A stretch of DNA of 64,000 nt from Bacteroidota bacterium (GTDB lineage: Bacteria > Bacteroidota > Bacteroidia > UBA7662 > CANHCV01), in assembly GCA_947501265.1 (NCBI GenBank), contig CANMVY010000005.1, positions 1 to 64,000 of the forward strand. Direction: 5' to 3'. The position numbers and the translations under genes are program-made. Of this stretch, positions 7,043 to 14,884 are shown one piece after another; position 1 is the first letter of the stretch; the number at the start of each line of letters is the position of its first letter. Below the pieces are notes generated by a model. That model saw nothing but the letters and a program-made list of their open reading frames with translations. It was not told the origin of the DNA and ran no database searches.

Positions 7043-9559
7043 ATGGCCAATACATTTAAAGACGAACCTTCGGCGAAGGAAAAGAAAAAAAGGGTGAAGA
7101 GCGAAACCTCGGTAGATCCGGAGTTGAAGGCGTATTTCACCGGGAATCGTCCGCGAATTTTATTGGGATTGTTCCTTTTGTTGTTTTCAATTTTGTCGTT
7201 GGTGGGGTTCATTTCGTATTCCTTTACTTGGAAGGAAGATTTCGCCGCCATCGTGGGCCAAGGGTCGTGGACTTACTTGTTTACCGGCGGCGAGTCCGAC
7301 GTTTTGGCCGGCAATTGGTTGGGGCGTTTCGGAGCGTGGATTTCCCATCTTTTTGTGCGGGAAGGATTTGGTTTAGCGGCCATCGGAATCAGTTACCTTT
7401 CTTTTGTTGTTGGTGTTCGGGTGTTATTCGTCGATACCAAGTTTAAGCTTTTCCGTTTGCTGGAGCCGGCCATTACATTCATGATCTTCATTTCGGGAAC
7501 ACTGGGCTATATTTTCGGAATTCTTCAACCCGGAGAAGTGAGTTTTCTAGGCGGTGCTTTTGGATTTTACGTGAGCGGATGGATTGCCGAGTTCATTGGT
7601 TCGGTAGGCGCCGGACTCTTTTGGTTGGTGGCTTGGTTGGCCATGATCAGCATCCGTTTCAATTGGGTTTTCACCACACCTTCCTGGTTCAATGCCAGCG
7701 AAGAATCTGAATTTCAGGAAGAATTACCTTTGGCCAAGGCGGCTCCCAAAGTGAAACCCAAAGTGGTTCCCGAGCCTGAATTGGAAACTCCGGTGGAATT
7801 GGAAGACGACAATTCATTTTTGGAAGAGCCGGAAGATGAAACCAACGATTTCGATTTTGAAACGACTTCCTCGCCTAAACCCGAAAAAGAACCGGTTTCC
7901 AATACCGAGTTTGAAGTGGTGATGCCCGAGCCTGAAAAGGCGCCACCACCACCGCCCGTTGCTCCCATGACCGAACCCGCCGTGGTGGCCCCAAGGCTGG
8001 ACGATCCGGATGAGCTCTCGAAAGAACTACTTGCGAAGTACGGCCCTTACGACCCATATGCCGATTTACCCACGTATCAGTTGCCCATTTTGGATTTGTT
8101 GATGGAGCACGGCGACGGTCGAGTTCGGATTGATCAAGAGGAATTGCAAAAGAATAAGGATCAAATTGTAGAAACGCTTTCGCACTACAAAATTGATATT
8201 GATAAGATCAGAGCTACGGTGGGTCCCACGGTAACGTTGTACGAAATCGTTCCGGCTCCCGGGGTGAAAATCAGTAAGATTAAATCGTTGGAAGCCGATA
8301 TTGCCATGTCGTTGGCGGCCCTTGGAATTCGAATCATTGCGCCCATGCCTGGCAAGGGAACCATCGGTATTGAGGTTCCCAACAAGAATCCGGAAATTGT
8401 TTCCATGCGCTCTTTGCTGGCATCGGAGAAATTCCAAGAGAGTACGGCGGCCTTGCCCATCGCACTTGGGAAAACCATTACCAACGATAATTTCATTGTT
8501 GATTTGGCGAAAATGCCTCACTTGTTGGTGGCAGGATCAACCGGGCAAGGAAAGTCGGTGGGAATCAACGCCATCTTGATGTCGTTGTTGTACAAAAAAC
8601 ACCCGGCCGACCTCAAGTTTGTTTTAGTGGATCCGAAACGGGTAGAATTGCCTTTGTATCAGGCTATCGAGCGCCACTTTTTAGCGAAGCTTCCCAATGA
8701 AGATGAGGCCATTATTACCGACGTAACCCGTGTGGTGAATACCTTGAATGCCTTGTGCGTGGAGATGGATTTGCGTTACGGATTGTTGCAAAAAGCGATG
8801 GTTCGGGAAATCAAGGCGTACAATCAAAAATTCAAAGAGCGGAAATTAAACCCCGAAAACGGACATCGTTACTTGCCCTACATTGTGGTTGTGGTGGATG
8901 AGTTCGCGGATTTGATTGTGACCGCGGGCCGGGAAGTTGAAACGCCCATTGCAAGGATTGCCCAATTGGCCCGTGCGGTGGGAATTCACTTGATCATTGC
9001 CACCCAACGACCATCGGTGAACGTGATTACAGGAACGATCAAGGCCAACTTCCCCGGTCGTATTGCGTTCAGGGTTTCGTCCAAGGTCGATTCCAGAACC
9101 ATTTTGGATGAGGGTGGTGCCGATCAGTTGGTGGGCCGAGGCGATATGTTGGTGTCGAACGGAGCCGATTTGGTTCGTTTGCAATGTGCGTTTGTGGATA
9201 CCCCGGAAGTGGAAAACGTTTGTAACTTTATCGGCTCGCAAAAAGGGTACACCTCGGCCTTCTTGTTGCCTGAACCTGAGGATCCCGATGGAGAGATTGG
9301 AATTAGCGATTTTGATCCGACTGATCGGGATAAAATGTTCGAGGATGCTGCGCGCATTATCGTTCAATTCCAGCAAGGTAGCGCATCCTTACTGCAAAGA
9401 AAACTTAAATTGGGGTACAACCGCGCGGGAAGAATCATCGATCAGTTGGAAGCAGCTGGAATTGTTGGTTCTTTTGAGGGTGCGAAAGCTCGGCAGGTGA
9501 TGTTTTCCGACCTGAATCAACTGGAAGAGCATTTGAAACGTTTAAAAGAAAATGAGTAA
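7043..9559 (+). CDS. ftsK: DNA translocase FtsK/SpoIIIE
   Basis: The 838-aa septal DNA pump moves chromosome ends across the division site and activates XerCD at dif. The N-terminus holds four or more membrane helices (roughly residues 38-60, 110-132, 145-167 and 182-205). An acidic, proline-rich linker of about 130 residues follows, then the RecA-like motor with Walker A VAGSTGQGKSV near residue 497 and the Walker B-like YIVVVVDEFADL. The C-terminal winged-helix gamma domain includes QRKLKLGYNRAGRIIDQLE. The start MANTFKDEP is chosen over an upstream in-frame codon. xerD, its partner recombinase, lies at 58532. Confidence 0.95.
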   Translation: MANTFKDEPSAKEKKKRVKSETSVDPELKAYFTGNRPRILLGLFLLLFSILSLVGFISYSFTWKEDFAAIVGQGSWTYLFTGGESDVLAGNWLGRFGAWISHLFVREGFGLAAIGISYLSFVVGVRVLFVDTKFKLFRLLEPAITFMIFISGTLGYIFGILQPGEVSFLGGAFGFYVSGWIAEFIGSVGAGLFWLVAWLAMISIRFNWVFTTPSWFNASEESEFQEELPLAKAAPKVKPKVVPEPELETPVELEDDNSFLEEPEDETNDFDFETTSSPKPEKEPVSNTEFEVVMPEPEKAPPPPPVAPMTEPAVVAPRLDDPDELSKELLAKYGPYDPYADLPTYQLPILDLLMEHGDGRVRIDQEELQKNKDQIVETLSHYKIDIDKIRATVGPTVTLYEIVPAPGVKISKIKSLEADIAMSLAALGIRIIAPMPGKGTIGIEVPNKNPEIVSMRSLLASEKFQESTAALPIALGKTITNDNFIVDLAKMPHLLVAGSTGQGKSVGINAILMSLLYKKHPADLKFVLVDPKRVELPLYQAIERHFLAKLPNEDEAIITDVTRVVNTLNALCVEMDLRYGLLQKAMVREIKAYNQKFKERKLNPENGHRYLPYIVVVVDEFADLIVTAGREVETPIARIAQLARAVGIHLIIATQRPSVNVITGTIKANFPGRIAFRVSSKVDSRTILDEGGADQLVGRGDMLVSNGADLVRLQCAFVDTPEVENVCNFIGSQKGYTSAFLLPEPEDPDGEIGISDFDPTDRDKMFEDAARIIVQFQQGSASLLQRKLKLGYNRAGRIIDQLEAAGIVGSFEGAKARQVMFSDLNQLEEHLKRLKENE

Positions 9560-10202
9560 GATCATGAGAAAATTTTTGTTCGCATTCGCCTTCTTGGCCT
9601 TTATTTTCGGCGCCTCTGCCCAAGGTGGAGATCCAGCCAAGGCCAAAGAAATTTTAAAAAGATCCTCGACGAAGTTTAGAACATACAAAACCGTATCCGG
9701 TGAAGTGAAAGTGGTGGTGACCGACCAAAAAGCCAAGGTGATTGAAACCCAAACAGGAACCTTTAAGTTGAAAGGAAATAAATTTCGTTTGAAGTTGGGA
9801 AACCAAGAACTGATTTGCAATGGAACCACATTGTGGACCATGATGGCAGATTTGAATGAATGTTCCAAATCGAAGTACCGCCCCAAACCCGGCGATATTT
9901 CGCCCACCAACATCTTCACCATTTACGAAACCGGTTTCGACAGTTATTATTTAAAGGATGAAGCCAACAATTTTGTGATTGATTTGGTGCCTTTGGATAA
10001 AAAGAGAAACTTCTCTAAAATTCGGTTGTACATCGACAAAAAATCGAACAACGTGAACATGGCGAAAATTTTCGAGAAAAATGGAACCCATTATACCTAT
10101 ACCTTGAAGAATTTAGTGGTGAATAAAAACATGCAAGACCAAACGTTTGAGTTCATTCAGAAAAACTATCCCAAGGTTGAACTGATTGATTTGGGCAATT
10201 GA
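9552..10202 (+). CDS. LolA-like outer-membrane lipoprotein carrier
   Basis: This 216-aa protein has a signal peptide (residues 1-24, ending FGASAQ) and then the beta-rich LolA/LolB-like fold pattern: VSGEVKVVVTDQKAKVIETQ, the KGNKFRLKLGNQELICNG segment and a TLWTM turn. In Bacteroidota such proteins are annotated as lipoprotein-sorting carriers that shuttle lipoproteins across the periplasm. It overlaps the end of ftsK by 8 nt, and the aminotransferase gene begins 1 nt after its stop, so it sits in a tight operon. Confidence 0.85.
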   Translation: MSKIMRKFLFAFAFLAFIFGASAQGGDPAKAKEILKRSSTKFRTYKTVSGEVKVVVTDQKAKVIETQTGTFKLKGNKFRLKLGNQELICNGTTLWTMMADLNECSKSKYRPKPGDISPTNIFTIYETGFDSYYLKDEANNFVIDLVPLDKKRNFSKIRLYIDKKSNNVNMAKIFEKNGTHYTYTLKNLVVNKNMQDQTFEFIQKNYPKVELIDLGN

Positions 10203-10203
10203 T

Positions 10204-11400
10204 ATGACCATGATTTCAAATCGGATTTTGGGCATCAATGAGCCCCAAACCATCGCCATGACCCAAAAGTCGAGGGACCTGCAAGCGCAGGGAATCGACG
10301 TGATTAGTTTGAGCATTGGAGAGCCCGATTTTAAGACTCCTCTGTACATCCAAGAGGCGGCCATCGAGGCCATTCGCTCTCAAAAATATTTCGCTTATCC
10401 GCCCGTTGCCGGCTATCCCGATTTGAAGGAAGCCGTTTGTTGGAAAATGAAGAACGACAACGGATTGGATTATTCTCCCAATCAGGTGGTCATTGCAACC
10501 GGTGCCAAACAATCGGTCATCAACACCATTTTATGTTTGGTTAATCCGGGAGAAGAGGTCATTCTTCCAGCTCCCTTTTGGGTGAGTTACGAATTGATGG
10601 TTGAAATGGCGGAAGGGGTGCCGGTGCGCATTTCAACTTCCGTTGAAAACAACTACAAATTTACCCCTGAACAACTCGAAAAAGCCATTACCCCGAAGAC
10701 CAAAGCATTTTTGTTTTCTTCGCCCTGCAATCCAACGGGTACGGTTTTTTCGGCCGAAGAGTTGGAGGCTTTTGCCGAAGTATTCCGTCGATATCCTCAA
10801 ATTACGGTGATTTCCGATGAGATTTACGAGTTCATCAATTTTGTTGGGAAGCACGCTTCCATTGCTCATTGCGAGGGAATGAAGGACCGAACAGTGATCA
10901 TCAACGGAATGTCCAAGGGATTTGCCATGACGGGTTGGAGGTTGGGATATTCCATTGCTCCCCCCGAATTATCGAAGGCGATCGAAAAAATGCAAAGCCA
11001 GTACACTTCTGGGGCAAATACCATTGCCCAGCGTGCGGCTTTGGCGGCGCTAACGGGTTCGCGTGAACCCTCTCAAGCGATGTGCGCCGCATTTTTAAAA
11101 CGCCGAGATTTGGTGATTTCCGGCTTGAAGAACATTCCAGGTGTAGAAATCAATCTTCCCGAGGGAGCATTTTATGCGTTCCCCGATGTATCTTCTTATT
11201 TCGGCAAATCGTGGAAAGAATTGCATATTTCCAATGCCACCGATTTGGCCATGTATTTATTGGAAGTGGGGCATGTGGCCACGGTAACCGGAGAAGCTTT
11301 CGGAGATCCTCGCGCCATTCGTTTGTCGTTTGCTACATCGGATGAGCAGTTGAAGATAGCCGTTGATCGAATTCATCAATCCCTTATTCAATTGAAATAA
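10204..11400 (+). CDS. PLP-dependent aminotransferase (aspartate aminotransferase type I)
   Basis: This 398-aa class I/II aminotransferase most resembles AspAT subgroup Ib enzymes, which interconvert aspartate and oxaloacetate. Visible features are SLSIGEPDFKTP near the N-terminus, the ATGAKQSV segment, the CNPTGTVFS motif that contacts PLP, and SKGFAMTGWRLGY with the Schiff-base Lys238. FGDPRAIRLSFATS near the C-terminus supplies the substrate-binding arginine. The start at 10204 gives the expected N-terminus, although an ATG at 10210 is also possible. The heptose kinase gene starts immediately after the stop. Confidence 0.92.
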   Translation: MTMISNRILGINEPQTIAMTQKSRDLQAQGIDVISLSIGEPDFKTPLYIQEAAIEAIRSQKYFAYPPVAGYPDLKEAVCWKMKNDNGLDYSPNQVVIATGAKQSVINTILCLVNPGEEVILPAPFWVSYELMVEMAEGVPVRISTSVENNYKFTPEQLEKAITPKTKAFLFSSPCNPTGTVFSAEELEAFAEVFRRYPQITVISDEIYEFINFVGKHASIAHCEGMKDRTVIINGMSKGFAMTGWRLGYSIAPPELSKAIEKMQSQYTSGANTIAQRAALAALTGSREPSQAMCAAFLKRRDLVISGLKNIPGVEINLPEGAFYAFPDVSSYFGKSWKELHISNATDLAMYLLEVGHVATVTGEAFGDPRAIRLSFATSDEQLKIAVDRIHQSLIQLK

Positions 11401-12375
11401 ATGAGTTGGACCAATCCATTTGCAGGGTTAAACGTGGTGATTGTTGGAGACGTGATGGTGGATGCGTATTGGTACGGAAGCGTACATCGTATTTCCCCTG
11501 AAGCGCCAGTCCCGGTGGTTGATATTACCGGGAAAGAGAGCCGATTGGGCGGGGCGGCGAACGTGGCCTTGAACATTCGTAGCATGGAAGCCGCGCCTTT
11601 TTTGTGCACGGTGATTGGGGAAGACGAGGCCGGCGATACGTTTCTACGACTTTGCCAAGAAAGCGGAATGCCTACCGGGGGAATCCTTCGCCGAAAAAAT
11701 AGGCCCACCACGGTGAAAACCCGCATCATGGGAAACCAGCAGCAGCTGATGAGATTGGACGAAGAGCAAACTCAACCGATTGATGAGGCGACTTCCTTGG
11801 AATTGGAAGAACGATTTGCTTCCTTATTGCCCAATGCTGATGTGGTAATTTTCGAAGATTACGACAAAGGGGTGTTGCACCCAACCATTATTCAACGGTT
11901 GGTGAATTTATGCAAAGAACGTGGAATACCTACAACGGTTGATCCTAAAAAAGTGAATTTCAATGCATTTCATGGTGTTTCTTTGTTTAAACCCAATTGG
12001 AAAGAACTGAGGGAAGGGCTTCATTTGGCGCAAACTGAAGTGACGTTGGAAGGATTGAAAATGGCGGCCGATCGTTTGAGACGGGAGCAAGGCATTGAGC
12101 GACTATTCATCACGCTAAGCGAGAAGGGCGTTTTTTTGGATGATGGAAAAGAATCGCATTTGATTCCAGCCCACATCCGTAAAATTATTGATGTTTCTGG
12201 TGCAGGAGATACGGTAATTTGTATCGCCAGCTTGGCGTTATCGTTGGGTTGGTCTTCCGAAAAAATCGCCCAATTGAGTAATTTGGCAGGTGGTTTGGTG
12301 TGCGAAGAAGTAGGTGTAGTTCCCATCCAAAAAGAAAAACTTTTCCAAGAGGCTACCCAATTCAACATTCTCTAA
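11401..12375 (+). CDS. PfkB-family heptose kinase (HldE kinase-domain homologue)
   Basis: The 324-aa product resembles the N-terminal kinase half of HldE/RfaE, which phosphorylates D-glycero-D-manno-heptose-7-phosphate for lipopolysaccharide core synthesis. It shows the ribokinase N-terminal motif SRLGGAANVALNI, the KTRIMGNQQQLMRLDEE segment typical of RfaE1, and the catalytic C-terminal DVSGAGDTV near residue 266. The nucleotidyltransferase half is absent, so that activity must be encoded elsewhere, as is usual in this phylum. The gene starts directly after the aminotransferase stop. Confidence 0.88.
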   Translation: MSWTNPFAGLNVVIVGDVMVDAYWYGSVHRISPEAPVPVVDITGKESRLGGAANVALNIRSMEAAPFLCTVIGEDEAGDTFLRLCQESGMPTGGILRRKNRPTTVKTRIMGNQQQLMRLDEEQTQPIDEATSLELEERFASLLPNADVVIFEDYDKGVLHPTIIQRLVNLCKERGIPTTVDPKKVNFNAFHGVSLFKPNWKELREGLHLAQTEVTLEGLKMAADRLRREQGIERLFITLSEKGVFLDDGKESHLIPAHIRKIIDVSGAGDTVICIASLALSLGWSSEKIAQLSNLAGGLVCEEVGVVPIQKEKLFQEATQFNIL

Positions 12376-12430
12376 GGTTAATTTAGCATAAAATTTGCTC
12401 AATTTTAAGAAATGCCTTATTTTTACGAGA

Positions 12431-13297
12431 ATGAAAACCCTCTTCCTTAGCCTTTTTACCCTTGCTACCTCTGTGTTGGCTTGGGGTCAAAAAATTGAAT
12501 TTGGCATTGGCACGTATGCAGCCATGTACCGCGGTGATCTCATGCAGGATTATGGCAGTGCTTCTTCTTTTTCTGCTTATTCCAACTATTTGGTATCTAA
12601 TTTGGGCTACGGCGGCTCATTGCATTTGAAGAATAACATCGACAATCAGAAAGCCATTCGTTTCGGGCTAACGTACGGACATCTTTCCGGTGCCGATAGT
12701 CGGGCTATGAGCGGAAAAAATGGAGATCCTCGTCGCAACCGAAATTTGAGCTTTTTTACCGATATTTTGGAGTTCTCGGCCATGTACGATTACAATTTCC
12801 GTCCATTTGGCATCGATAAATACGAGTACCGTTTTACACCTTATGTTGTTGGAGGTTTGGCCCTGTTTCACTTCAATCCGAAAGCCGAATACAAGGGGAA
12901 CGTTTACGAACTTCAACCGTTGAATACCGAAGGTCAAAATCTAATCAAGTACCCCAATAAAAACAGTTATGCGTTAACCACGTTGGCCATTCCTATGGGA
13001 GCTGGATTGCGTTTTGCGCTCACCGATCATTTGCGGATGGATTTGGAATTCAATTACCGATTTACCACCACCGATTATTTGGATGATGTGAGTGGCACCT
13101 ATGCTGATAATCCGACCATCAAGTCAAATTACGGTGAAATCTCTGCTGCTCTAGCCGACCGCAGGGTTGAAAAAGGCATCAAGCCCTTCGACGAAGGAGT
13201 TGCTCGTGGTAGTGCAAAATATAAAGACGGTTACATCATGATGGGCCTTCATTTCCGTTATACCATCATTAATAATGCTTGCGCTGCTTTTCGTTGA
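12431..13297 (+). CDS. DUF6089 outer-membrane beta-barrel protein, copy 1
   Basis: This 288-aa protein has a signal peptide (residues 1-18, ending VLAWGQ) and alternating aromatic strands of an outer-membrane barrel. DUF6089 hallmarks are FGIGTYAAMYRGDL after the signal peptide, a TTDYLDDVSGTY motif and a C-terminal ACAAF ending. Function is unknown. It is followed 3 nt later by a diverged paralogue and then by uppS and bamA, which points to an envelope-biogenesis role. The start at 12431 is chosen for the signal peptide; the frame is open further upstream. Confidence 0.88.
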   Translation: MKTLFLSLFTLATSVLAWGQKIEFGIGTYAAMYRGDLMQDYGSASSFSAYSNYLVSNLGYGGSLHLKNNIDNQKAIRFGLTYGHLSGADSRAMSGKNGDPRRNRNLSFFTDILEFSAMYDYNFRPFGIDKYEYRFTPYVVGGLALFHFNPKAEYKGNVYELQPLNTEGQNLIKYPNKNSYALTTLAIPMGAGLRFALTDHLRMDLEFNYRFTTTDYLDDVSGTYADNPTIKSNYGEISAALADRRVEKGIKPFDEGVARGSAKYKDGYIMMGLHFRYTIINNACAAFR

Positions 13298-13300
13298 TTT

Positions 13301-14128
13301 ATGAAAAAATTGTTTGTTATCCTTCTTTTGTTTCCTGCGGTTTATGCTTTTTCCCAGGGTAAACAGCTCTTCGAAATTGGGTTTACTCAAGGTACTTCTG
13401 AATACCAAGGGGATTTAAAGCCGCAAGTTTCCTTCGGTGGTTACCAAAACTTCACTGAAATTTGGGGTAAGAAAGTGATCTCTCCTTATTTTGGATTAAA
13501 AGCCGGAATTTCACGTGCAACCCTTTCAGGTTTCGACGCGAACAGCAATCAACCTTGGCAAGAGCGCAGGAATTTAAGTTTTACCAATGTTGCGACTCGG
13601 TTTTCTTTTGCAACCGAATTTCATTTTAGAGCCTACAAACCTCAAATCATGGGAGCTCGTTTTACTCCTTATTTGAATCTTGGTCTTTCTGTCGTTCATC
13701 ATTCACCTTTTGCCATTTTTCAAAATGCCGAAATTAATTTAAGAGATCAAGGCACCGAAGGTCAATATTTTCTTAGAAATGGCTCCTTAAAACCGTATTC
13801 TCGTTTTTCTGTTGCCCTTCCTATTTCTGGAGGAATTAAAACTTCCTTAGGTGGTCCTTGGGCATTGGCTCTTGAAGTTGGAGTAACCCATACCACCACC
13901 GATTATTTGGATGATGTGAGTTCTTCCTATCCAGGAAGAAAAAACTTCGAAATTGAAAAACAACGTGGAGCCATTAAATATTCCGACCGTTCAGCTGAAA
14001 TTGGACAGGCTGAATTTGTTTCAGGAAAACAAAGGGGAGTGGCGAATCTTAACGATGCCTATTACCATGCCGGCGTAACACTCATTTATTCCATTTTCAC
14101 CGGCAAATGTGCTGCGTTTCAGCGCTAA
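13301..14128 (+). CDS. DUF6089 outer-membrane beta-barrel protein, copy 2
   Basis: This 275-aa paralogue of the preceding gene has a signal peptide (ending YAFSQG), the FTQGTSEYQGDL equivalent of the MYRGDL motif, TTTDYLDDVSSSYPG and the terminal CAAFQR. It is clearly diverged but keeps the same motif order, so this is an old tandem duplication. Predicted location is the outer membrane. uppS begins 9 nt downstream, although uppS also has its own -7 box inside the last codons of this gene. Confidence 0.88.
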   Translation: MKKLFVILLLFPAVYAFSQGKQLFEIGFTQGTSEYQGDLKPQVSFGGYQNFTEIWGKKVISPYFGLKAGISRATLSGFDANSNQPWQERRNLSFTNVATRFSFATEFHFRAYKPQIMGARFTPYLNLGLSVVHHSPFAIFQNAEINLRDQGTEGQYFLRNGSLKPYSRFSVALPISGGIKTSLGGPWALALEVGVTHTTTDYLDDVSSSYPGRKNFEIEKQRGAIKYSDRSAEIGQAEFVSGKQRGVANLNDAYYHAGVTLIYSIFTGKCAAFQR

Positions 14129-14133
14129 CTTTG
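14126..14133 (+). promoter_or_regulatory. -7 box 4 nt from the uppS start codon
   Basis: TAACTTTG spans the stop codon of the second DUF6089 gene and ends 4 nt before the uppS ATG. No TTG lies at the standard distance. It may add an internal promoter to the envelope operon. Confidence 0.45.
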
Positions 14134-14137
14134 CGAA

Positions 14138-14884
14138 ATGGATTCTTTGACCAGCCAAATTCTACCCGAACGATTGCCCCAACACATTGCCATCATCATG
14201 GATGGGAACGGACGTTGGGCGAAATCTTCTGGAAAAAATCGAATTTTTGGTCATAAAAACGGGGTAGAGGCCGTTCGAAAAACCACCGAATTGTGCGCCA
14301 AATTGGGCGTTTCCTACCTTACTCTTTATGCTTTTTCTACCGAAAACTGGAATCGCCCGAGTTTAGAGGTTAAGGCATTGATGCAATTGCTGGTTCAAGC
14401 GATACAAAAAGAAACAGCAACCCTTCAAAAAAACAATATCCGTTTGAATGCCATTGGCGATTTAAACCAGTTGCCCTCTTCAACCCGCAGATCGCTAGAG
14501 AAAGCCATTGCTGAAACGGCTGGAAATTCGCGAATGACGCTTACGCTTGCCCTTTCCTACTCCAGCCGATGGGAAATTACCGAAGCCGTTAAATCCATCC
14601 TAACCGAATACAAAAACAACCCTTTTCCAATCGATTCCGTTAACGATCAGTTCATCAGTCAATTTTTGGAAACGGCTTCCATGCCCGATCCCGATTTATT
14701 GATTCGAACCAGCGGCGAATTCCGCATCTCCAATTTCTTGCTGTGGCAATTGGCCTATTCCGAATTGTATTTCAGCTCTAAGTTATGGCCGGAATTCGGA
14801 GAAGAAGACCTGTTAGAAGCCATTCTTGATTACCAAAAAAGAGAACGTCGATTTGGAAAAACATCTGAACAATTAAAACCTTGA
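14138..14884 (+). CDS. uppS: Isoprenyl transferase (undecaprenyl diphosphate synthase)
   Basis: The 248-aa cis-prenyltransferase makes the C55 lipid carrier for peptidoglycan and O-antigen synthesis. It has HIAIIMDGNGRWA with the catalytic Asp22, GHKNGVEAVRKTTE, the YAFSTENWNRP segment, and the C-terminal DPDLLIRTSGEFRISNFLLW and WPEFGEEDL motifs that bind the IPP diphosphate. Its stop overlaps the bamA ATG, coupling lipid-carrier synthesis with outer-membrane assembly, an arrangement common in Bacteroidota. Confidence 0.97.
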   Translation: MDSLTSQILPERLPQHIAIIMDGNGRWAKSSGKNRIFGHKNGVEAVRKTTELCAKLGVSYLTLYAFSTENWNRPSLEVKALMQLLVQAIQKETATLQKNNIRLNAIGDLNQLPSSTRRSLEKAIAETAGNSRMTLTLALSYSSRWEITEAVKSILTEYKNNPFPIDSVNDQFISQFLETASMPDPDLLIRTSGEFRISNFLLWQLAYSELYFSSKLWPEFGEEDLLEAILDYQKRERRFGKTSEQLKP

